From: Venturia oleaginea
Taxonomy: Eukaryota; Ascomycota; Dothideomycetes; Venturiales; Venturiaceae
Assembly: GCA_013176395.1 (NCBI GenBank)
Contig: JABMLP010000024.1
Location: 372,001-436,000 of the forward strand
DNA length: 64,000 bases
Direction of reading: 5' to 3'
Part shown: one piece after another, positions 31,224 to 40,912 of the stretch
Numbering within the stretch: the first letter of the stretch is position 1
Layout: every line of letters begins with the position of its first letter
Translations under genes and position numbers: made by a program
Notes under the pieces: model-generated
What the model was told of the DNA's origin: nothing
What the model saw: only the letters and a program-made list of their open reading frames with translations
The model's database searches: none

Positions 31224-32358
31224 GTTTGCAGTGTAATTACGAAGAATTTTAGATCGGGAATCAGAGAAGAGGGCCTTTACTGTACTGCGGCAGGGAACGC
31301 GAGGCTCTATGGGTACGCGGTGATAACGAGTGGAATTGGCAGAGTGTGGCAGATTATTCTCGCAGACAGTGACACTGACAAAGGCAGAGATGGCGAAGGG
31401 TTCGTACGATTCAGACCCTGACCCTGACACTGACGCAAAGGGAAGCTGTGTGCTCCGAGATCTGCACTGGCGATAGCCACCCTGTACATAGTACCTTCTG
31501 CTTCTGGAAACCGGGCAGATCCAATCTATATATCTGATCTATATATCTGATCTATATATCTGCTCTATATTAAATACTGCCATAGCTCCCAGTGCTTATA
31601 GGAGCAACAGAGGCTGTTCCCGAGGAAACAATCGTGTATAAAGTACAGTCAACTCAGCTTCGAGTCTAACAATGGCGCGCATGAGTCGCCGTCGCTACAG
31701 CCGTGGCCGTTGAAGCTAACGTTTCTTCTGCCTCTGTCACCCTGATACGAGTAAATGCCGACTTGATGCCATCTATTGTTCATTGGCCATCCGAATCGAA
31801 TTGTAGTCTCCGAGAACACGATACTCCGTAGTCGGCGAGATTCAGAGAGACTTCTCTTACTCCCATCAAACCCATTTGTTCCCAATGAGGAAGTCAAGCA
31901 AGGCCCTAGACCAGGGGTGTATCACAAGCTGCAGCCTGAAAAAGTTGTTGGGAAGAGGCCACGTATTCTGACTCGCCTGCCACATCTGTTATAACCCTGC
32001 CATCTTGTCGAGGCGCCGGTGCCGTTAACATTCGAGTCCTCCAAACTAAACATCGCGGTAGTCATCGCTTTTTGCCATGCCGACGTGAATAAACTCCAGA
32101 AATTCAGCGACTCAATCCAGAGTAGATGCAGTCCATATCTACGACCTTGCATATGTTGGCGGCCTTCGAACCGAGCGTCTGCCCTATTCCGTGTCCGCCT
32201 CCGAAGTAGCACGCAAAAAGGAGAGACCGCCACTTTGATATCCATCCTGTGAGCTTGATGTTTGGCAGGTCCATGTCTCTTCAGAAGCGGGATTAGATTG
32301 GCGGCGATGGCGTTGTCAGGTCCATGTGTGTGAGGTCCATGGTGAGGTCCAAGTCTCT
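31224..32358. other. Spacer upstream of the TM9SF gene
   Basis: Contains the TM9SF promoter, the tandem repeat at about 31523-31570 and no recognised gene. The frame at 31922-32407 (minus) overlaps repeats near the small secreted protein gene and is not believed. Confidence 0.4.
31523..31570. repeat. Short tandem repeat, 14-bp unit, about three copies
   Basis: CTATATATCTGATC-type units follow one another with one substitution in the last copy. The array is very AT-rich. Confidence 0.75.
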
Positions 32359-32664
32359 TCAGAAGCGGTACACACCGCCAGATTCCCAAGTATCTTGTAT
32401 TTGGCAAGGACCACAGGACCTACTTTCCGTGCAAATGTCCCCTCTCTCACTCTTATCTGAACGGCATCGGCATTCCTGTCCTGGACCTGAAGTGCAAGCG
32501 TCTTCTTTGACAACGTCCACAGCCGGCAGGATTGAATCGGGAGCGGTGAGGTTCCGTTGATGGTATGCTAGTGTCTCGTTTTTGCTGAGATCCATTGGTG
32601 GCTGGATTGGATGGGCAGCGGTAAGGGCGATGGCCGAGCTGAGCAGGGGGACGTGGAAGTACAT
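32359..32664 (-). CDS. Small secreted six-cysteine protein
   Basis: A 101-residue frame opens with a typical signal peptide (MYFHVPLLSSAIALTAAHP). A polar spacer follows, then a compact C-terminal cluster: DACTSGPGQECRCRS, GDICTESRSCGPC. Mature size is about 80 residues with six cysteines and a Tyr/Phe end (GGVYRF). Signal peptide, small size and an even number of cysteines match secreted effector-like or antimicrobial-like proteins of fungi. I recognise no family and infer only secretion. The stop codon lies inside a 24-bp direct repeat (32345-32369, partner 32268-32291). A longer multi-exon gene is possible but not needed. Confidence 0.5.
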   Translation of the reverse strand: MYFHVPLLSSAIALTAAHPIQPPMDLSKNETLAYHQRNLTAPDSILPAVDVVKEDACTSGPGQECRCRSDKSERGDICTESRSCGPCQIQDTWESGGVYRF

Positions 32665-34073
32665 GATGAAGGGTAAGATTGGCTCGAGTTTGCCGAAAGG
32701 CTAGAGTAAGAGGGCGAATACTCCTTCCTGATATTGTCGAGGAACATGTCAATCTTCGTTCAACATGTTAACGAGGCAGTGGAGAGACAGAAACTGGGAG
32801 CTGCATCAAGCGTTCTTCCGCAGACTCTGCTTCAGGCTTTGCGAATTGCACCGCCATTATCGTGTTTGTTGGAGAAGGCAGGACTGTGCTAAGGCAGTAG
32901 CCATAATCAATTCCATGCTCTCCAACTTCCACCTGAACCGAATACGACCTTTTTGACTGTGAGTGGATGGCGAGGTCAAGTACTCGGTATAATCATCTCA
33001 AATTGAAGGTGATGGCCTGATCTTGACTACACAACGGAGAGACATGTTGCGAGCCCGTCGTGGCCTGCTCTTCCGCACATCCTCCTTCCACTTTGAAAAC
33101 TGCAAGGTGGCATCGATAAACGGCACTATAATGGAGAAAGACCAACTAAGTCTCAAACTGAGGCTGTCGCCTTGTTACTCTTCCCCTCTGTTCAGTATCC
33201 AAGCCAGCACTCGCTTACAGCTCTTTGAATCGACCATTGACATCGCCAACTTTCTGAAGATTCTGGATAGAGAGGTTTTAGGAGTTCGCGCATATGATGT
33301 ACACTTGACTGCTCACTCTCATTCCAGCCTATTGACGAACTGAGCCTTGGGAAGGGGTTTGAGTTTTTCCTCTCGTCTATTAATGATATTAGCTGCTAGA
33401 GAGAGCTAGAGGAAGATAAAGAGTTTGTTTAATAGGATACGATTAATCATAATAGCTTTGGCAGGGCTTCTCGTAAAATAAGCGAAATGGAATCTGTAGA
33501 ATCTAGTAGGTTTCTGAACAGGAGGGGAAGCCTCCTGCTAAAAAACCTAATCGGCCATGCGAAGCTATAAAATATCCTCTATATTACCTTTATATTAGTG
33601 TGGCTAATGTAGTAACTAGATTCTGCTAGATTCTTTATTTTAAAGCGAACGAAACGATATTTATAGCAGATCACGCCTCAAGCTGCAGATTCAGCCTAAC
33701 AATACGTCAAAAACGCCCCAGATTAGGCCCTGGCAGCCATTTTCAACCCCCAACAGAACAGAGCCTAAGTGTAAACGAGAATTCTGCACGCGCTATGCCA
33801 TCGCTAGGCTCAAGGGGAATCTCAAGCTGCCTGTTCGTACAAAGCTCCAGTTGCACCTCTATATGCGCGCCTCCTTGGGTGCCCTCTCTCATTCGAGTCA
33901 CAGACATACCACCTCACTTCGTCACTGCAGGTCGCATGCCCTCGCGATCTCTGGCCATCTGTCTCTGGTCCTTGCATATTCCTTCGCCAATCTCTCCTGT
34001 CCCTGTTCCCACTCAATTCCATCTCTTTCTACTCTTCTCTGCTCTGCACGGTGCAGCCCATTGTCCTTCTCGT
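32665..34073. other. Spacer with an AT-rich island
   Basis: No gene was recognised in 1.4 kb. About 33360-33700 is clearly AT-richer than its surroundings, with many TAG/TAA/CTA triplets. It may be a mutated repeat relic. Confidence 0.4.
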
Positions 34074-35300
34074 TCACTTTGGCGACCAATTTCTGTAGAT
34101 GCAATCGCACAACATCTGTGTGTCCGAGACAGTGAAGTTTCCCTGTATCCTTGCTCCTTGATTTCCGTTCTTGTAGGTGTAACATATTGGCGAGTCATCT
34201 CCAGCTCCAGCAATCTGTTCGGCCCGGATAGCAAACGGCCAAGGCTGAAACGCAGGGTTTCCGTCTCCGGTTGCAGCAATGGGATAATCTTTCGCTTGCC
34301 TTGTGTAAAGATATCCAGTGAATGTCGTGTCAGAGTAGACACACTTGGCAGTGGTTCCGTCGTCGGTGATAGATCCAGAGGGGATGACTTCTTTCTGCGT
34401 TTGGAACTGGAAGGTGTACAGTTCATCTGCCTTGCCTTGATTCACCAATTTCAGTGGTCGGTTCGAGAATGTGATTGCGAAAGGGTTGCTGCTCGAGGAG
34501 ATTTGATATGTTCCAGACGTCGAACCGGCGCTTATCACCCAATTGAATGTCGTCAGGGCCTTGGTCGGCGAGTCGTTGAGAGTGGAGTACGGGAAGCAGG
34601 TCCATGTTAGTGAGTTGGAGGTACAACTTGAATCGACGTTGCCGAGAAAGGTTATGAATGAATACGATCCGATGGGGAAGTTTTTGCGTATTGCTGTGCT
34701 TGTTGGGGATAAGGCACCGGCTGGAGTTGCAGATCCGCCACTAGACACTCCTGATACTGGGGGATTAGAGGACGAACCGGACTGGCCAGCTGAACCGCCT
34801 TGTGTCGTTGTCGTGGATTGTGGAGAGTTGTCGCTGAAGTCATTAGCATATGTCAAGAGAGTGTCGAGATAGTATGCTGACCCGTTTGGCTTGTTGCTCA
34901 TCTTCAGACCAACAGCTAGCCCAACTGCAATGGCAATGATGGATATCAATAGAAGAACAAGCAGTATCAATATCCGTTTCCAGCCACCCTTTCTTTTGAA
35001 ACAGCCGCCAGATTGATCAGATTGTTGTAAAGACGGCGGACGCTTTTCAGCAAATATACTATACGAGTATCCATTGTTTATCATGATCTCGCTGGTTGCG
35101 GTGCTGTCTCTCCTCGGCGACGCGATCAATGTATTGGAAGAAGCCTTGGATGAGAATATGGAGTTTCGCTTGGGATGGCTATGGAAATTTCCTCCATTCT
35201 CCATGATTAAAGAAAGTCGCATACCAGCTGGCGTGGAAATCCGCTTGGGCGGGGACGTATCGGCTGGTTCCTTGGACCATCGTCGGGAGAGGAAAGCCAT
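34074..35300 (-). CDS. Type II single-pass membrane protein, conserved fungal hypothetical
   Basis: One frame of 408 residues. The first 105 or so residues are basic and Ser-rich (MAFLSRRWSKEPADTSPPKR) with several possible phosphorylation sites. One strong membrane helix follows, flanked by KRKGGWKR (ILILLVLLLISIIAIAVGLA), so the N-terminus should be cytoplasmic. A Ser/Thr/Gly-rich linker then leads to an outer domain with conserved-looking segments SYSFITFLGNVDSSCTSNSL, FNWVISAG, KCVYSDTTFTGYLYTRQAKD and YPIAATGDGNPAFQPWPFAI. It ends with MLCDCIYRNWSPK. Cysteines in the outer part are few and could pair. I have seen this layout as a fungal protein of unknown function; no enzyme motif is visible. 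No introns. Confidence 0.75.
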   Translation of the reverse strand: MAFLSRRWSKEPADTSPPKRISTPAGMRLSLIMENGGNFHSHPKRNSIFSSKASSNTLIASPRRDSTATSEIMINNGYSYSIFAEKRPPSLQQSDQSGGCFKRKGGWKRILILLVLLLISIIAIAVGLAVGLKMSNKPNGSAYYLDTLLTYANDFSDNSPQSTTTTQGGSAGQSGSSSNPPVSGVSSGGSATPAGALSPTSTAIRKNFPIGSYSFITFLGNVDSSCTSNSLTWTCFPYSTLNDSPTKALTTFNWVISAGSTSGTYQISSSSNPFAITFSNRPLKLVNQGKADELYTFQFQTQKEVIPSGSITDDGTTAKCVYSDTTFTGYLYTRQAKDYPIAATGDGNPAFQPWPFAIRAEQIAGAGDDSPICYTYKNGNQGARIQGNFTVSDTQMLCDCIYRNWSPK

Positions 35301-36378
35301 GCTTGGGTTCGGATCAAAAAATAAGAATTAAAGATTACGATATAGATATAGATGAGCGATTTTAAGATGTTCTGATCAGGTCCTCAGCATCGAAAACATG
35401 GCGAAATGCGCAAACCATCGGCTGGAGCAATGGAAGCAGAACCGTGTCAATTCTTTAGTAAAAGCAAGACACGTTGGAGATGGAAGTCAATCGGACGATG
35501 AGACAAGGAGGAGAAGAATTGGAGATATCGAGGAATTGAGGCTTCAAGATTAGGAGACGGAAGAGCTCGGCGGGTCATGTATGCGACCAGAGTGCTACAA
35601 AGCCTGCTGCCCACGGACGGCTTGGAGCGTCGGCCCATCAGCTACCTGGGGACAGAAATGAGCAGTGCGGAAGCTTGCCTTGTCCAAGCCTGAGGGCTTT
35701 CGGAGCTTCCAACCACGACAAGTCCTCACGAGGGTCATTGACTAAAATAGGCGATGAAGAACGTGGCCATGTCTTCCGAGCTTGCTTGTTCGCGCAGGTG
35801 CGGAGACTGAGAGCAGAAGTCGTGGGAGAAGTGGGCATTGCTCAAGGTTCTGTGCGGTGGGTGGTGTGTTGATGGATGGGATTCCTCAGCAGCGAGCTTG
35901 CGCAAGAGAAGAAAGCAACGGCGGAGTGCTTCCCACCTGCAGCCGCGGGAAATTGTTTCGGTTCCTTCCAAGCGGGAGATCGAGACAGGGTTGACACAAG
36001 GGTTCTCTCCAGAATTCTTCCTGCCTGACAATCAAGGCCACCACATCCATCCAGGACTCCAGAGCTCGAACCAATCGCACTAAACGTCGAGACAAGACAA
36101 TTCCACAAAGCACACAATCCATCAAACACAACCGGAAGTGGAGGAGGCGCAAATCTGTCTTTGCGTAGACGCTGTCTGATTGCTGATTGCTGTGACCCGG
36201 ATACTTGATTGTGCCGGCAGAAAGCATGACGTCGACGCGTGACATCAAAACCATGATACGCGTTCAGTGAATTGACATGAGGGAAAGGCTGGCATTTGAT
36301 CCCCAACACCACTTCGAACCCTCCGCCGAGGTCTGCCTTTTACAACAAACTCAACATCACTTGTCAATCAACGCGACC
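35301..36378. other. Divergent intergenic region
   Basis: Shared upstream region of the membrane protein gene (-) and the Clr2-like gene (+). Overlapping frames on both strands at 35735-36312 have no recognisable content. If the upstream ATG at 36277 is used, the Clr2-like gene begins inside this stretch. Confidence 0.45.
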
Positions 36379-38478
36379 ATGTTGGGCCCCATCCGCATCG
36401 TTCATATAAGTCAAGGCTCAGATGGAGACGATAGCCACACGCCGGACCCAAAACATTACCGCAAACTCACTCCTCCCACCATCTACCTCGAGAAGCTCGC
36501 CTCTTTATGGATGAAGCATCGACAAGACGAAAAACCCGGTTTCAACTACACCCTCGACCAGCTACCCGATGGCTACACCGTCTGGGAGCGCCCGCGACCA
36601 GGAAATCCAAAGCAGGTTGATAAATGGTGTTACGGTCATCCATCAGGCTTCAAGTTCGACTCGCCGAATCGCTTCTTTCCACATTTCCTGCATTTGATGA
36701 ACAACGGCAACAGCGCGGGATGTTCTTGTGCGGGTTGCTCGAAAGGTAGCAAGTCAGCGAAGAAGACCACGGCCGCTAGGCCGCCTGGACGACCATCAAT
36801 GGTTGGCACTGGCACGCCGATGAGTGCGCCCGCCACTGTGCGCTCGAAAGGAAGACAGTGGGTTCAAGGGCGGACTGACGATGAGGGAACTCCAGACGTG
36901 TACCGCAACTCAATCGACAAATTGAAGAAAGAAGGCTCCCTCGACGCGCTTATCAAAGAAGAGATGAGTATGGATTGGAGAGTGGAGAGAATGAACATCC
37001 AAACTCACCTAGAAAAAACCTCCAAGCAGCCATCTTATGTGCCGAGACTAGCCGAGCTTGTTCTTTTTGTCAGAAAGTTGCGAGAATTCGAAGAAATCAG
37101 GCGCGATGGCGAGCAGTACAAGATCTGGAACCACGACGAGGAAGAGTACACAGGTGCTCCCAAGTGGGAAGCCGGCGTTGTCACTCAACTTGCAGAGGAA
37201 GATTGCTCCATCCAAGACCTCACAATTCAGACACCTAAGCAGAATGCTGTCAACTACGCAGGTTTCCGGATTGAACCTCTTCCGGACCCGAATTCTGATC
37301 AGAAGACACTCTCCAAGCAGTACACGTACGTCTGGCTCAACCAAATTCGTCCCTTCATTTTCTGGAGAGAACACCTGGCCCGAACGCCTCAGCAGGTCTG
37401 GAGCCCGACCATTCAACACGCCCTGACAGTGATGTCATCTGTTGCACTTGTCGAGAAGTACAGATTCAAAGGCTCATGGCCCTCGGCCAAAATCTTCAAC
37501 AAGGGTGTGTACATCGGATCTGAATTCATCTGCGAAGGCGATTTCGTCCGTCTGCTCCCGACGGATAAGCTCGCATTTGAAGTGACAGATATCCTCAGAG
37601 TTGAGTCGATTATCCTTGTTTTCACCAACCTTGAAAAATCCAGCGACAACGATTATGATGATGGCTATCCCTACAACAGCGCCATCTATCTCACAGGAAC
37701 TATTTTCACGATGAATAAGGCGCGAGCCTTCAACGAACAACGATTAACCAGAGTATTGCCGGCCAGTTTCGAGCAGTATGGTCCGTGGTTCCAACGCACC
37801 GAGATCAACAAACTCTCAAGAGTTCCATTTCATCGAGTGATGAGTCGATGCTATGATCCAGACGCCATGCAGATCTGGCTTCCTGAACAACCTCGATCAG
37901 GTCCCACGGCGTCTGCAGGCATTAGCACTGGACTTGCTGGGCTTAGGGAGGCCCGAGAGATCTCAACCAAGCAAGATCTAAGAATCACAGATGGAAAGAC
38001 ATGGCTCTGGGAGGAATGTCGTGCACAAGCCTTAGATTTGCATGAGATCAATGGCTACGAGACGGCAGCTCATGACGAGGACAGAGACCCGAAAGAATGG
38101 CGGAAGCAGATCAGGATCTTGGATGGGACTGCCGGCGCCGCAGAGTGTGAAGAGTTGCAAGACCGAGAACTGGTTCGTTCCAGCATGACTAATAACAGTA
38201 TGGTCACTAGTGCGTTGAGAGTCAACGAAGACAAAGGCAGTGCCGGTGCGACCGATGCAGAGCACTCCCGCGAGGTTTCAAGAAAGAGGGGTCTGAGTGA
38301 CGTTGAGTGTATTGAGGAAGAGGGTGTGGATGACTTTGTGGATCGGATGGCCAGAAACATGGCACTGCCTATGGATGATGAGCATGTCTCCGACGGCGGA
38401 GATGATGATAATGAAGACGTTGTTAATGACGGGCAGGATGTCGTGCGTGGGCGGAGGATGGAAATCACGCTCGATTGA
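36379..38478 (+). CDS. Clr2-like transcription-silencing protein
   Basis: An intronless frame of 699 residues from the ATG at 36379; an in-frame ATG at 36277 would add 34 residues. I prefer 36379 for its GCGACCATG context and because PIRIVHISQGSDGD looks like the natural start. The N-terminal part has the Clr2 hallmark: HPSGFKFDSPNRFFPHFLHL followed by a Cys motif (GCSCAGC). An AT-hook-like RPPGRPS comes next. The C-terminal Clr2 domain covers about residues 310-560, with VWLNQIRPFIFWREHLARTP and KGVYIGSEFICEGDFVRLLP. In Schizosaccharomyces pombe, Clr2 is part of SHREC, the complex with HDAC Clr3 that silences heterochromatin and TE loci. The tail is acidic. The presence of a silencing factor near transposons is probably coincidence. 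Confidence 0.85.
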   Translation: MLGPIRIVHISQGSDGDDSHTPDPKHYRKLTPPTIYLEKLASLWMKHRQDEKPGFNYTLDQLPDGYTVWERPRPGNPKQVDKWCYGHPSGFKFDSPNRFFPHFLHLMNNGNSAGCSCAGCSKGSKSAKKTTAARPPGRPSMVGTGTPMSAPATVRSKGRQWVQGRTDDEGTPDVYRNSIDKLKKEGSLDALIKEEMSMDWRVERMNIQTHLEKTSKQPSYVPRLAELVLFVRKLREFEEIRRDGEQYKIWNHDEEEYTGAPKWEAGVVTQLAEEDCSIQDLTIQTPKQNAVNYAGFRIEPLPDPNSDQKTLSKQYTYVWLNQIRPFIFWREHLARTPQQVWSPTIQHALTVMSSVALVEKYRFKGSWPSAKIFNKGVYIGSEFICEGDFVRLLPTDKLAFEVTDILRVESIILVFTNLEKSSDNDYDDGYPYNSAIYLTGTIFTMNKARAFNEQRLTRVLPASFEQYGPWFQRTEINKLSRVPFHRVMSRCYDPDAMQIWLPEQPRSGPTASAGISTGLAGLREAREISTKQDLRITDGKTWLWEECRAQALDLHEINGYETAAHDEDRDPKEWRKQIRILDGTAGAAECEELQDRELVRSSMTNNSMVTSALRVNEDKGSAGATDAEHSREVSRKRGLSDVECIEEEGVDDFVDRMARNMALPMDDEHVSDGGDDDNEDVVNDGQDVVRGRRMEITLD

Positions 38479-40912
38479 AAGTGAGGATTGATGGACTTCG
38501 ATGGCCAAGAAAGGTGGCCTCGTTGGTCCGCGGATTCGAAAGAGTCTCCATCGATGTATGATAAAGAGCACGAGCTCAAGCGACTATCTCTGTACGAATA
38601 TAGGCATATACGGTGCTCCAGTGTAGCGACTAGCCACCTCAGCAGGGTGCTACATGTTTAATAGCAGGGCTGTCACTACCAGGCAAATGATGCTGTGAGT
38701 GCGTTGTTGCAAACAGCGCGGCCGGATGTTTCAAGGCCTCTACCAATTTACCCAGGAGGAAATTCCCCAAGAAGCATGAAAGCTTCAGTTCAACTGAATC
38801 GCTGAGTGTCGAGTTTCGGAGAATCAAGGGCGTGACTATGCCTTTTACTCAGAGATGAGATGAGGTAAGCGCGCAAATTACAACCTCAACCTCAACCATG
38901 CAGCTCTGCCCGATCGTCGTCTCGTTTCCATCAAAAACAAGTTCAACATCACCTGAAAAAGGCTGTATCAAGTTTCTAAAAAGACTGCCTACCATAGGTC
39001 AACCAGATTGTGCATCACCAGCAGCCATGAATGTCGACTCTGCACTTCCACCCCAATCTGTTGGCGATGGTTCTCTTGATCAAATCCATCAAACCCAGCT
39101 TCGGTCGCGGTTGGCACAAGCTGATAGATGACATTGCTCCAAGGTGCTCCCCCTGCTAGTGAATCTAAAGGCTTTGATGGCTTATACAATCGAGTAGGCA
39201 ATGAAAGAAAGAGGTCACGGCATTTGATCCAAATCTTCGATTCCGTCCATGTCAAGGTCGGCTAAAGGCGGACTCTCAATGAGAAAAGCAGTACTGTGTG
39301 TGGATCTTTCAAGAGTTGGTCTTAGCGAAGAAGGCAATACCGTACATAAACTTTGACCAGACCAACCAGACTGCAATGGCCCCTATGCCTCATTGCCCAA
39401 CCACAACGCATTAATGACATTGTAATTGTTTCCCCACAGTGTATAACTATCGATAGAATGAGGTAAAAACCTGGTGGCCTCGGTCTCCAGACAGGTTGTT
39501 GAGTTAGAGAAAAAAAGAAGAAGAAAAAGAAAGAAGAAGGAAATGGTCTACTTCGAGTCTCGATGCATAGCGTGGGATGAATTCTATCGAGCTGCGAGCT
39601 GTGCGTCAAGTCTAACCAGACCGCGTTTTGACCTTGTGGCGTCTATCTGACCAATTGAGGGCCTCTCCGGAATTATCTGTACTCTCTCTTTCGCTCCACA
39701 CGATTCAGCCTGACTACAGATGCACGCGACAAAATAATTGGTCTGCTCGGTATTTCAGCTTATACACCATTACATCCCGACCATGAATCGCCTGTTCTCC
39801 AGCTGTTCATTGGCATCGCCGAATTGTTTCTAGATCCTAGAGTCCAAGTTCCATCAAAACATCTCAGATGAGGTTGGCGTTGCGACTCGACTTCTGGCCT
39901 GGGAACGTTTAGCATTGAGACTTTCCTCCTACCCAGATGGCACAATTGTGTCCCAAGGCTTCCATCGTACACTGGTCCGGACCAAGCCGACTATATACCG
40001 GAAGAGGAGCCCTCAACAGTCCTCCGGTTTTCGTAATCTGTCTTTCGGCAGCGGCATGTCATATGTTTTGAAGTTGCAGTTGGATTCTCAAAGCCTGTAC
40101 AATAAGGATTAGATCCTAACTTGCAGCGCATTATGAGCAGCAGCTCTGGGATGTGTGTACGCAACGCCGTCTGAAAGCACAAGGTAGAGGAGTTAAGACT
40201 TGAGCGTTTCTGTTTCCGGAGTCACATGCGGTTTCCATGGTCGGCAATCGTTCGATGAAACATGGATTCGATCGGGTCGCGCCGCAGAAATGCGATAGGT
40301 GGCAGGCGGTCAGCCGGTCGTTGGCTCACAATGGCGTTTCTCCATGCCTTATTGGGGAAAGCAGACTCCCGATCTAGTGCATATACGACAGGGCTGCCGC
40401 GCTGTCCACACAATATTATGCCATCAGATGCACACGTGAGTGATAGAGTCTTCTTGGCTCGTAGGCAAAAATGTTCGGTCTACCATGGTAGTGACTCGTG
40501 CCATGACGGGGGCTCTGCGAATTGATCGGCAGCTGCTGCCCCCTTCGCGATAACGTACGAGCATACCCCAGCTCCATCACCACACAATCCCACCATACAC
40601 CGAAGCAGTCCTGCATTCACGCGCTCCCAGTGACATCCTCCCGACCAGCAATCCTGTAGACAATTCTTGGCCATCACCCTTGCACTCCCAAACCATACGT
40701 ACACCACTAAAGCTGTCTGTATTAATCTCCAAAATGGCCTCGCAACATGTGGCTAACCCTTCTCCAAGTCTCCAGTGCCGCTGGATTCTGATTTTCGCGT
40801 TGGCGATGCTGGAAAGGAGGAAGAGAATTTCTTGATCTATTCATCGGCCTTAATCCCTCCGCAAATCCTCCCTCCCCGCCTATAAACCCGTCCTCCCTTT
40901 TCTGCACGCCTT
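38479..40912. other. Long spacer (2.4 kb) without a recognised gene
   Basis: Only small frames occur. An A/G-rich run lies at about 39508-39541. The last 200 bases precede the histidine kinase and contain its probable promoter and leader. Confidence 0.45.
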
